From positions 1 through 22,945 of the IMG/VR virus record IMGVR_UViG_3300037875_000394: a DNA stretch of 22,945 nt; one strand, written 5' to 3'. The translations under genes and the position numbers were made by a program. Below are positions 1 to 5,411 of this stretch, in pieces. A model generated the notes under the pieces. The model searched no databases, was not told the DNA's origin, and was given only the letters and a program-made list of their open reading frames with translations. How positions within the stretch are numbered: the stretch's first letter is position 1; each line of letters starts with the position of its first letter. Source of the stretch: a virus.

Positions 1-16
1 AGAAGGAGATTTCCAT
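1..16 (-). CDS. Start of a leftward gene, cut by the window edge
   Basis: An ATG on the minus strand at 16-14 overlaps the stop codon of the preceding 33-aa gene as TAATG, the junction style used repeatedly in this genome. An AAGGA Shine-Dalgarno-like run lies about nine bases upstream inside the preceding gene. Only the first five residues (MEISF) are in the window, so nothing can be said about function. The coupling and ribosome site suggest it is the next gene of the leftward small-gene operon. Confidence 0.4.
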
Positions 17-117
17 TAGTTGTTTTCCTTGTAGAAGGGTTTCTGGGCACGGTAGCCCTTGCCATAAGCGTAGATGCCAGCACAGAAGCCGACGAGGAAG
101 CAAGAGAGGTATATCAT
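16..117 (-). CDS. 33-aa small membrane peptide, unknown function
   Basis: A 33-residue ORF begins with an ATG that overlaps the stop of the 66-aa gene as ATGA and is preceded by an AGGTGGT-like ribosome site. The first 18 residues (MIYLSCFLVGFCAGIYAY) are hydrophobic with small residues and could be one membrane-spanning helix. The remainder is short and basic or polar (KGYRAQKPFYKENN). It is the third gene of a leftward cluster of tiny proteins. Phage early regions often encode such peptides, but no family is recognised. It is too short to be certain it is real; the overlap at both ends is the main support. Confidence 0.55.
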   Translation of the reverse strand: MIYLSCFLVGFCAGIYAYGKGYRAQKPFYKENN

Positions 118-314
118 GACCACACCACCTTGAGCATTGTCAGCGAGTCCTTAGCGATGCTAAGAGCAGAGGCATAGCTGCCTCCGTACTTCCTTTGCAT
201 ATCCAAAGCGGTTTGACGAAGAGCGTAAGCCCTACGCTGAGAAAGGGGACGATCCATCACATCCTCTTGAGAGAGGGTGAAGGTGTCAATGGTAGTTAGA
301 TCAATTGTTTTCAT
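114..314 (-). CDS. 66-aa hypothetical protein (early region)
   Basis: A soluble, mostly helical-looking 66-residue protein of unknown family. It has an N-terminal Thr/Ile/Asp-rich stretch, then a basic helix around residues 22-45 (SQRRAYALRQTALDMQRKYG). The start is fixed by the promoter: a consensus -35/-10 pair lies directly upstream and the -10 box ends six bases before the ATG, so transcription should begin at or next to the start codon with no ribosome binding site. The stop overlaps the start of the 33-aa gene, so that gene is probably translated by coupling. Confidence 0.75.
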   Translation of the reverse strand: MKTIDLTTIDTFTLSQEDVMDRPLSQRRAYALRQTALDMQRKYGGSYASALSIAKDSLTMLKVVWS

Positions 315-320
315 GTGTAT

Positions 321-349
321 ATTATACCCTATGGAGAGGGGTTTGTCAA
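321..349 (-). promoter_or_regulatory. Consensus sigma70 promoter for a leaderless mRNA (66-aa gene)
   Basis: On the minus strand TTGACA (349-344) and TATAAT (326-321) are separated by exactly 17 bp, a perfect match to the bacterial housekeeping sigma consensus. Six bases (ATACAC) separate the -10 box from the ATG at 314, so the start site should fall at about the A of ATG. It is probably an early phage promoter read by host RNA polymerase. Confidence 0.88.
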
Positions 350-357
350 GAGGTTTT

Positions 358-504
358 TTAGAAAAATTCAGGAAGAGATGAGATGAGTGAAGCGACCATG
401 AGGAGGATCTTTGCGATGATCACGATAGCGTGAGCAAGGGCATTATGGAAGAGGACTGCAAGGCTTACGAGGAGGATGTTTTTCATTGTGATGTTCTTTT
501 TCAT
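358..504 (-). CDS. 48-aa hydrophobic small protein with signal-like N-terminus
   Basis: Too short for routine gene calling but well supported: it starts six bases after a perfect TATAAT box and runs 48 codons. The protein begins with a Lys-rich MKKNITMKN, then is hydrophobic nearly to the end (ILLVSLAVLF, then AIVIIAKILLMVASLIS), ending SSLPEFF. It could be a signal peptide followed by a second hydrophobic helix, or a small membrane protein with one or two spans; NALAHA near residues 21-26 resembles a signal peptidase site. No family is recognised. Met7 is an alternative start, but the promoter position favours Met1. Confidence 0.7.
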   Translation of the reverse strand: MKKNITMKNILLVSLAVLFHNALAHAIVIIAKILLMVASLISSLPEFF

Positions 505-510
505 GTGTGT

Positions 511-539
511 ATTATACCAAGTCCATAGCCATATGTCAA
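511..539 (-). promoter_or_regulatory. Consensus sigma70 promoter for a leaderless mRNA (48-aa gene)
   Basis: Minus-strand TTGACA (539-534), a 17-bp spacer and TATAAT (516-511), followed by ACACAC and the ATG at 504. The architecture is identical to the promoter at 321-349, including the six-base gap between the -10 box and ATG and the CACATGAAAA start context. The two promoters therefore look like copies of one regulatory design. Confidence 0.88.
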
Positions 540-685
540 TAGCTTTTTTCTTTTTCTTTCATGCGTAAACCCTTGTCAATACTGTACTTAGGTCGAGGGG
601 CCGGGGATAACGAGCGGAGGATTTGACGGCGAAGCGGGGACCCCATACGGCCCAAGCCCCCTTCATACACAGTACTTAAGTGGTA

Positions 686-741
686 GGGACTCCTAAAATT
701 TTATAAAAAGGTAACGGGACTCCGAAAAAAAAAGGGACTCC
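686..741. repeat. Three copies of GGGACTCC
   Basis: GGGACTCC occurs at 686-693, 716-723 and 734-741, two of them followed by TAAAAT. The third copy forms the left arm of the terminator hairpin at 733-762. The extra copies could pair alternatively with the same right arm, or be remnants of duplicated terminator arms. Confidence 0.5.
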
Positions 742-762
742 TAAAATAAATTAGGAGTCCCT
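725..762 (-). terminator. Strong rho-independent terminator of the 783-1924 operon
   Basis: A perfect 12-bp inverted repeat, AGGGACTCCTAA (733-744) and TTAGGAGTCCCT (751-762), surrounds a six-base loop. On the minus strand it is followed directly by nine Ts (complement of 725-733). It lies 20 bases past the stop of the 181-aa gene. The plus-strand side has no T-run, so it should act only on leftward transcription. Confidence 0.9.
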
Positions 763-782
763 AAGGGATCGACAGGAGTTAG

Positions 783-1328
783 TTATATACTAGTTCCAAA
801 AGAGTCTGCACTCGCGGTGGCTGGTGGGCAGCATTTTTTTACCACCGGAGAAGAACATTTTGGATGACCCTGACTATTGTAGGGACCATATCCCATTGGG
901 TCACCTGGCTCTTGTACCTCTGTATTGATAGTTTCAGCTACTTGCTCCGCTGGGGCTCCTGCTTGCATTTCTTTAGCCCATTTAGGCGGGTTATCTGATA
1001 CTTCGCTCTTTGTCATGGAAGCAACACATGGGCCACCACCGCCGCCACAGGGACACTCCTCGCAGGGGGTCTTTTTAAAAGAATGAAATATCTTAAAACC
1101 CGCACTACCTGAAATTGTTGGACCTTCATCATAATGCTTTTCTTTTTCGCACCTTACCATAATAATAATACTTAAAAAAGTTTTAGTGGAACCATTTGGG
1201 AGGGTCTTCGCGGTGCCAGTAACCTTTCGGGTTATAGTGCAATAACAAATTTCAGACTCTGCTGCATCTCCCGTATCCCTGTTAATAAAGGTTTTATTAT
1301 TATCTCCCTCTTCATTAAAGCCTATCAT
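783..1328 (-). CDS. 181-aa Cys-rich hypothetical protein, possible virion component
   Basis: No family is recognised. The protein has about a dozen cysteines in clusters: ICYC (about 27-30), a lone Cys near 59, a dense CEECPCGGGGGPC motif (about 89-101) and C/CC near 158-167. This suggests metal binding or disulphides. The middle is Gly-rich and the C-terminal half is Pro/Glu/Ser-rich and likely disordered. Its start follows the stop of the upstream 197-aa gene by two bases, so the pair is one transcript, ending at the terminator at 725-762. Whether it is structural is a guess from its neighbour's character. Confidence 0.7.
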   Translation of the reverse strand: MIGFNEEGDNNKTFINRDTGDAAESEICYCTITRKVTGTAKTLPNGSTKTFLSIIIMVRCEKEKHYDEGPTISGSAGFKIFHSFKKTPCEECPCGGGGGPCVASMTKSEVSDNPPKWAKEMQAGAPAEQVAETINTEVQEPGDPMGYGPYNSQGHPKCSSPVVKKCCPPATASADSFGTSI

Positions 1329-1330
1329 GA

Positions 1331-1924
1331 TTACAGGTCCACCAGTGTAGCTTTAAATGAGGGGCACTCGACAGCTACCTGTCCCATAGCTTGAGCTAAA
1401 ATACCGTTTGTAGTAGAAGAGGTATCATATGTGCTGTCATACCCTCCAGGCATTTGATCCATTACTAAACTAACATTTTTTGTACAGGTTCCTGTAACAT
1501 CTAAATAATTTCCAGCAGCATCTTTTAGAGCGGGTCTCCTTATGATACCCATAGAACTGGTACTGACAACCCCATCCGTTCCAAAACCACCACTTGTTCC
1601 TGTGTTAGTCTGAAGTTGTAAAACATGAGGTCTGAATAAGTTTCCTGAGGAACTATCTGCTGAAGAGAAGGCCACATTCTTATAAATTTCATCTTGAGTC
1701 TGAACAGTACAATTCATGTCCATCCAGTTTGAAGTGACTGTGGGAGAAGTAGTAATACTACTTGTACTACTATTGTATTGATTCCTTCTAATATACATGA
1801 TATCAACAGTTTGAACATGGACATACCAATCTTGTACTCCAGCGGCTCCTCCAGAAACGGAAAATCCTATATTAGGGGGGCCAGTGGAATTGGCATTGGT
1901 TGGTAAAGGTACGGGGGTGGGCAT
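1331..1924 (-). CDS. 197-aa Ser/Thr-rich hypothetical protein, possible virion protein
   Basis: The start is supported by a clear AGGAG eight bases upstream of the ATG. The protein opens with a Pro/Thr-rich segment (MPTPVPLPTNANSTGPP), then has a long Ser/Thr/Gly/Asn-rich, beta-looking body with patches such as DWYVHVQTVDIMYIRR (about 32-47). There is no membrane span or signal peptide. Composition resembles phage surface or decoration proteins, but no domain is recognised. It is first of a two-gene leftward operon with its own promoter-like motif (1962-1973) and terminator. Confidence 0.72.
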   Translation of the reverse strand: MPTPVPLPTNANSTGPPNIGFSVSGGAAGVQDWYVHVQTVDIMYIRRNQYNSSTSSITTSPTVTSNWMDMNCTVQTQDEIYKNVAFSSADSSSGNLFRPHVLQLQTNTGTSGGFGTDGVVSTSSMGIIRRPALKDAAGNYLDVTGTCTKNVSLVMDQMPGGYDSTYDTSSTTNGILAQAMGQVAVECPSFKATLVDL

Positions 1925-1961
1925 AATTAATTCTCCTAGGTATTAGTAGTTCTAGCTACTC

Positions 1962-1973
1962 TATTATATATAG
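1962..1973 (-). promoter_or_regulatory. Late-promoter-like motif CTATATATAATA (leftward)
   Basis: On the minus strand CTATATATAATA lies about 37 bases before the ATG at 1924, in the 125-bp divergent gap shared with the tubulin-like gene. It contains TATAAT and resembles the rightward motif at 2029-2038. No -35 box is visible at the expected distance. Confidence 0.45.
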
Positions 1974-2028
1974 TACTAATATTTGAAATGGATCTTAGAA
2001 TTTATAAAGTTCTTCAAATAAAAGTAAC

Positions 2029-2038
2029 CTATATAATA
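2029..2038 (+). promoter_or_regulatory. Late-promoter-like motif CTATATAATA (rightward)
   Basis: CTATATAATA sits immediately before an AAGGAG ribosome site (2038-2043) and the ATG at 2050. The same ten bases recur at 3603-3612, with a one-base variant at 8818-8827, each upstream of a rightward gene. No TTGACA-like -35 lies 17 bases upstream. A phage-specific late promoter, comparable in role to the T4 TATAAATA box, is the likeliest reading. Confidence 0.5.
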
Positions 2039-2049
2039 AGGAGTTTATT

Positions 2050-3264
2050 ATGACAGATGAAACAAAAAGTGGGCCTGAGAAGCCCGAAGAATATAAAGAA
2101 ATTTTTGCAGCTAATATCCCAGATCTCCCCTTAGAGGACTTCGAACCTGATATTGAAGCTATTGTAGACGAGATCGAAGATAAAGCCCACGGTGCTTTAA
2201 CTTATGCTTTTATCGGTGCAGGGCAGGGAGGGGGAAGAATGGCAAAAGCCTTCTACGAATTAGGTTACACTAAAACACTTGCTATCAACACAGCGAAGAA
2301 TGATCTAAACTTGTTAAAGATTCCTGAGGAACATAAGTTCTATATTGATCATTATGGTGATCAGGGTGCTGGCAAGGACCAAGTTAAAGCAGCCATCGCA
2401 TTCGAAGCTAGGGAACAAGAGGTTTTCAATAAGTTGAAGAGCATCGTAGGTGAGAATGTAGATCGCATTGTTATCTGCGCTGGCATCGCTGGAGGTTCTG
2501 GTGGTGGGTCTGTCGTTCCTTTAATCAAGCTGTGTAAAAAGTATTTCACTTATGTAGGGAAAGAAGGAGATGCATCTGAGAGAATTGGAGTTATTGCTTC
2601 TCTCCCAACTACTGGTGAGTCTGCTTCTCCTGTTGTGGCTAAGAACGCTTATAACCGTATGAAGCAACTTTGTGCAATGGCTAAGGAAAAGAAGTTCTCA
2701 CCCCTTATCATTGTTGATAATCAAAAGATTAAGAAGCTTTATCCTAAGCTTACTGTAAAGGCTTTCTGGCCTACAATTAACAATACCGTTGCTGGCTTGT
2801 TCCATATATTTAATGTCCTAGCAACTCAGAACTCTGATTATACTTCCTTTGACCCACAAGACTATGACAGTGTGATGAAGTCTTCTGGTTGTATGATTAT
2901 GGGTGTCACGGCTGTTAAGGATTTTGAGAGCGAGACAGGGGTTTCTACGGCTCTCAAGGCCAATCTAGAAACAACCCTACTAGCTGAGGGCTTTGACCTC
3001 AAGACCGCTACAGCAGCCGCTGGGGTGGTCGTAGGGGGGACCAAAATCTTTGAAGAGACTGCTGGTTTGATGGACAACCTTGAACACGCCTTCTCTACTC
3101 TGGCAGCTATTACTGGCAACGCTATGGTTCACCGAGGCATCTACGAAGATCCTAGGAAGGATAAGCTAGTTGTTTATACTCTTATTGGTGGTCTTGATGC
3201 TCCCCAGAAACGCTTGGAAGATCTTACCAAGTTTATGAAGCTTGATCCTTACGGGGACGAATAA
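2050..3264 (+). CDS. Tubulin/FtsZ-superfamily GTPase
   Basis: This 404-aa protein carries the ordered motifs of the tubulin/FtsZ fold. They are the N-terminal nucleotide loop GAGQGGGR (56-63, like FtsZ GxGGGGxN), the phosphate-binding T4 loop GGSGGGS (148-154, like GGGTGTG/S), a VDN segment in the position of the FtsZ PN-rL loop, and a synergy loop SFDPQD (266-271) keeping both acidic residues of the catalytic NxDxxD. The latter is followed by SVMKSSGCMIMGV, equivalent to the FtsZ stretch after that loop. An acidic, probably flexible extension of about 50 residues precedes the fold. Members polymerise on GTP and hydrolyse it at the subunit interface, so this probably forms filaments in the infected cell. 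Known viral relatives include PhuZ and TubZ; I cannot say which it is nearest. It overlaps the next gene as TAATG. Confidence 0.88.
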   Translation: MTDETKSGPEKPEEYKEIFAANIPDLPLEDFEPDIEAIVDEIEDKAHGALTYAFIGAGQGGGRMAKAFYELGYTKTLAINTAKNDLNLLKIPEEHKFYIDHYGDQGAGKDQVKAAIAFEAREQEVFNKLKSIVGENVDRIVICAGIAGGSGGGSVVPLIKLCKKYFTYVGKEGDASERIGVIASLPTTGESASPVVAKNAYNRMKQLCAMAKEKKFSPLIIVDNQKIKKLYPKLTVKAFWPTINNTVAGLFHIFNVLATQNSDYTSFDPQDYDSVMKSSGCMIMGVTAVKDFESETGVSTALKANLETTLLAEGFDLKTATAAAGVVVGGTKIFEETAGLMDNLEHAFSTLAAITGNAMVHRGIYEDPRKDKLVVYTLIGGLDAPQKRLEDLTKFMKLDPYGDE

Positions 3265-3569
3265 TGGAAATTAATATCAATAAGGGCCAGATCATTACTA
3301 CAGTATGCCTAGCTGTGGCTGGGTGGTTTACTATGGAAACTTATTCTCACGCACAACGCCTTAGTGCTTTGGAAGAAGATAAGAGTATTCATCTGCGCCA
3401 AGATAAGGAGCTACAAGAAATTCGTAAGTGTATTCAGGACATGACCATTCTTTTCTTTCAGGAGGGGGAGGATGAACTTATTCCTTCTTACGAGAATGCT
3501 AACCCCGATGCGGGTTTCTCTGCCGCGCAAACTGATTTAAGAAATTTGCGAGAACGCAAAGGTAAGTAA
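3264..3569 (+). CDS. 101-aa single-pass membrane protein, cotranscribed with the tubulin-like GTPase
   Basis: The ATG overlaps the GTPase stop (TAATG), implying translational coupling. Residues about 9-24 (IITTVCLAVAGWFTME) form one hydrophobic span. They are followed by a charged helix likely to be a coiled coil (about 30-62, ALEEDK...QDKELQEIRK) and a polar tail. No family is recognised. Because it is coupled to the filament-forming GTPase it could be a membrane anchor or regulator for it, but small membrane-plus-coil proteins (spanin or holin accessories, for instance) are common in phages and the architecture does not decide. Confidence 0.7.
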   Translation: MEININKGQIITTVCLAVAGWFTMETYSHAQRLSALEEDKSIHLRQDKELQEIRKCIQDMTILFFQEGEDELIPSYENANPDAGFSAAQTDLRNLRERKGK

Positions 3570-3602
3570 AAAAAATTCGGAGCCCTTACGGGTTAGTGAC
3601 TC

Positions 3603-3612
3603 CTATATAATA
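3603..3612 (+). promoter_or_regulatory. Late-promoter-like motif CTATATAATA (second copy)
   Basis: Identical in all ten bases to the motif at 2029-2038. It lies 13 bases before the ATG of a 19-codon ORF and about 80 bases before the phosphatase gene. No -35 box is evident. Confidence 0.48.
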
Positions 3613-3625
3613 ATGAGGTAGAGCT

Positions 3626-3685
3626 ATGAAATTTTTCAAAAAACTTATACTAATTGAGAAACACAATCGGAAAGGTGGGGTGTGA
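3626..3685 (+). CDS. Tiny 19-codon ORF (possible leader peptide)
   Basis: An ATG with an upstream GAGG opens a 19-codon ORF (MKFFKKLILIEKHNRKGGV), ending nine bases before the phosphatase ATG. It sits just after the promoter-like motif at 3603-3612. The peptide is basic with a short hydrophobic centre. It could be a real small peptide or a leader coupling translation to the next gene; length alone makes it uncertain. Confidence 0.35.
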   Translation: MKFFKKLILIEKHNRKGGV

Positions 3686-3694
3686 GGTATTTAA

Positions 3695-4366
3695 ATGGAA
3701 GAGCCAGTAGACAGTCTAGTTTATTCGAAAAGGTTACGCAAACCTAAAGGAGAGATAACACTCTTTAACGATAGTGCTAAATTTATTCGGCTCCCTGTGC
3801 CTCCCATTAATTCTAGTTTAGCTACAGCAAAAGATATATTGACAGTGCAGGGAGCCACTTATTTATGCGGGGATGGTATGAAAAAAAGTGTGCGTAAGCA
3901 TGATAAAGATCCTGCATTCGCAATTAAAACATACCTAACTTTGTTTGGGATTAAGTATGATAAACAGTTTATTGACAAGGTGCTGAAGGAGAGTGCCATA
4001 ATCATTAGTACTTTAAAGAATTCATACAATAGACCTAGACCTCAACAATTAGCTCCTTATTTTGGAGTCGAGTTTGAAGTTCTTTGGAGTAGAACTAATA
4101 ATAGTCCCTCCTACCCAAGCGGGCACTCTACCCAATCTAGACTGATCGCTGAAATTTATGCAAACAAATACCCAGAACACAAACTTAATTTAATTAAAGC
4201 AGCAGAAGAATGTGGGGGAGGTAGGATAATGGCGGGATTTCATTACCCTACAGACCACAAAGCAGGAGTGTACCTTGCAAAACGACTTTTTAAATCCCTC
4301 AAAGGAACAAAAGCTGTTACTTATGATCTATCAATTGATCTCACAACTAATAAAGGAGAAAAATAA
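3695..4366 (+). CDS. PAP2-superfamily phosphatase (soluble)
   Basis: All three PAP2 / vanadium-haloperoxidase-fold motifs are visible: K-x6-RP (K108, R115, P116), PSGH (141-144, H144 the general acid) and R-x5-H-x3-D (R177, H183 the nucleophile, D187). The usual SR of the third motif is GR here. The family removes phosphate from lipid phosphates, pyrophosphates, nucleotides or other small esters. There is no signal peptide or obvious membrane helix, unlike the bacterial lipid phosphatases, so the enzyme is probably cytoplasmic and its substrate cannot be read from sequence. Length (223 aa) suits a single catalytic domain. It has a GAGG ribosome site and its stop overlaps a tiny ORF. Confidence 0.87.
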   Translation: MEEPVDSLVYSKRLRKPKGEITLFNDSAKFIRLPVPPINSSLATAKDILTVQGATYLCGDGMKKSVRKHDKDPAFAIKTYLTLFGIKYDKQFIDKVLKESAIIISTLKNSYNRPRPQQLAPYFGVEFEVLWSRTNNSPSYPSGHSTQSRLIAEIYANKYPEHKLNLIKAAEECGGGRIMAGFHYPTDHKAGVYLAKRLFKSLKGTKAVTYDLSIDLTTNKGEK

Positions 4367-4422
4367 TGCCTCTCAAACGATTCATGCTTCCCAGAGTTGC
4401 GCGTTGCAGTAACGGTTGCTGA
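4366..4422 (+). CDS. Tiny 18-codon ORF after the phosphatase
   Basis: The ATG overlaps the phosphatase stop (TAATG) and is preceded by an excellent AAAGGAG seven bases upstream, better than most full-length genes here. The product would be an 18-residue, Arg/Cys-containing peptide ending ARCSNGC. It stops one base before the 3' end of the convergent DUF1360-like gene. The strong ribosome site is the only positive evidence. Confidence 0.4.
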   Translation: MPLKRFMLPRVARCSNGC

Positions 4423-4701
4423 CTATACCCTCTCATCATGTAGGGCTAATGCCCAACTGATTGCATAAAGCAACCAACATGATGAGAGGGATAAAAAGCC
4501 ATCAAGAAGGAAGTTTCCTGTAATACTTTTCCAAGTAAGACTAAGCAAACTTCCTGTCCAGAAACCAAGACATAAAGGGCAGCAGACTAGATCACCTAAT
4601 AACGGGTGTAAGTCTGCTGCCTTTTCTCTAAAGGTCTTGAAGATCTTCCCGTGCGTAATAGCAAAGGTTATTCCAAAGCTTACTAGTATCCACTCAATCA
4701 T
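4423..4701 (-). CDS. DUF1360-like small membrane protein
   Basis: A 92-aa protein with an N-terminal hydrophobic segment (about 1-17), a central CCPLCLGFWTG motif (40-50) and C-terminal hydrophobic stretches (about 49-56 and 68-86). A CPxCxGFW-type motif followed by a membrane helix matches my recollection of the DUF1360 family of small bacterial and phage membrane proteins, whose function is unknown. It follows the glycosyltransferase with an ATGA overlap, so the two are one transcript. The last 20 codons include a perfect 14-bp inverted repeat (4428-4441 / 4477-4490), described separately. Confidence 0.62.
   Translation of the reverse strand: MIEWILVSFGITFAITHGKIFKTFREKAADLHPLLGDLVCCPLCLGFWTGSLLSLTWKSITGNFLLDGFLSLSSCWLLYAISWALALHDERV
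4428..4490. repeat. Inverted repeat predicted to form a three-way junction
   Basis: CCCTCTCATCATGT (4428-4441) and ACATGATGAGAGGG (4477-4490) are perfect 14-bp inverted repeats. The 35 bases between them hold two smaller hairpins, GGGC-TAAT-GCCC (4443-4454) and TTGC-ATAAA-GCAA (4461-4473). The whole can fold as an outer stem with two arms, on either strand. It overlaps the 3' end of the DUF1360-like gene and begins just after the tiny plus-strand ORF, at a convergent junction. No T-run follows on either strand, so it is not a classical terminator. Confidence 0.7.
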
Positions 4702-5411
4702 ATTGACAACGGAAGGGTAGTGTTAGCGATAAACGCTTTTCTATTCTTATGCCAAGAATCTCTGCCCACTAATTCCCCATTAGACATATGAATTAAGTCT
4801 ACGGGGACGGCATAATTAGTATACCCTTTTTTGTGAGCGGTACTTGTGTAGTGAAGGTCATAAAAATCCCAAGGTCCTTCGAAGTAATCAGGTTTTTGTA
4901 ATCCTACATCTACCCATACTTCTTTTCGTGCAGCTAGAAATAAACCATCTAAAACTACTACTGGTCCGTAAGGTCCGTACTCAGTATCCTCGATACGAAC
5001 TTGATCGGGTTTGTGCGTATGTGGGGGAAACTTCACTATGGTTTTATGTTTAACCATACCTCTATGATACCCCGCAGCCCAGTGGTCCTGATTCCACCAC
5101 ACGGAATCCTCACCTAGTAAAGTGGTCCCTGCTGGCCCAACGATGCCTGTTGTTTTTTTAACGCATGTGCTTAGAGCGGCAATGAACTGTGTATGATTAG
5201 AGAGGATCTGTAGATCATCATGACAGAAAATGATAATATCCTCATCCTTAGCAGTACAGAGCTTTAATCCTCTCTCATAGGCTTCAAATATAGAAGACTG
5301 CTTTGCCAAGAGTTTAACTTCCACCCCATAGCTAGATAAGGTGTTAACAAGAGCCTTAGTTATTATCGGCAATTTAACATCCCTAGTACATATAATAGCG
5401 AACATCTTCAT
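4698..5411 (-). CDS. Family-2-like (StrF-type) glycosyltransferase
   Basis: A 237-aa protein with a GT-A fold pattern. It has an N-terminal beta strand (FAIICTRD), a second block with the nucleotide-sugar/metal site region IIIFCHDDLQIL (HDD at 64-66, acting as the DxD-like motif), a VVLDGLFLAARKEVW segment and a C-terminal FEGPWDFYDLHYT segment. The last matches StrF-like family-2 transferases, where a conserved Asp near this point aids catalysis. The acceptor is unknown: host surface glycan, phage DNA or a virion protein are all possible. It is first in a leftward pair with the DUF1360-like gene. A Met at residue 3 is an alternative start; no clear ribosome site precedes either. Confidence 0.75.
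   Translation of the reverse strand: MKMFAIICTRDVKLPIITKALVNTLSSYGVEVKLLAKQSSIFEAYERGLKLCTAKDEDIIIFCHDDLQILSNHTQFIAALSTCVKKTTGIVGPAGTTLLGEDSVWWNQDHWAAGYHRGMVKHKTIVKFPPHTHKPDQVRIEDTEYGPYGPVVVLDGLFLAARKEVWVDVGLQKPDYFEGPWDFYDLHYTSTAHKKGYTNYAVPVDLIHMSNGELVGRDSWHKNRKAFIANTTLPLSI

Larger units (their letters stand above)
505..782. other. Noncoding region with a GC-rich, possibly structured block
   Basis: This 278-bp stretch separates the leftward early-type genes from the next leftward operon. It contains the promoter at 511-539, a block at 591-660 in which 49 of 70 bases are G or C (the surroundings are AT-rich), and the terminator at 733-762. Within the block GGGGC (597-601) can pair with GCCCC (656-660), with further GGGG/CCCC pairing possible inside. 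Related TGTACTTAGG (583-592) and AGTACTTAAG (671-680) copies flank it. A 21-codon plus-strand ORF from 561 has no ribosome site and was not called. No tRNA signature was found. Confidence 0.5.

Noticed and set aside
561-626. 21-codon plus-strand ORF starting in the pyrimidine-rich stretch
   Set aside because: No ribosome site, runs into the GC-rich block, and the product has no features.
591-661. tRNA or other known RNA gene in the GC-rich block
   Set aside because: No T-loop signature, no acceptor/anticodon arms in the right spacing.
3576-3604. Possible hairpin terminator (GGAG...CTCC around CCCTTACGGG) after the 101-aa gene
   Set aside because: Stem is short and broken. The T-run would serve only leftward transcription, and no leftward gene lies upstream of it.
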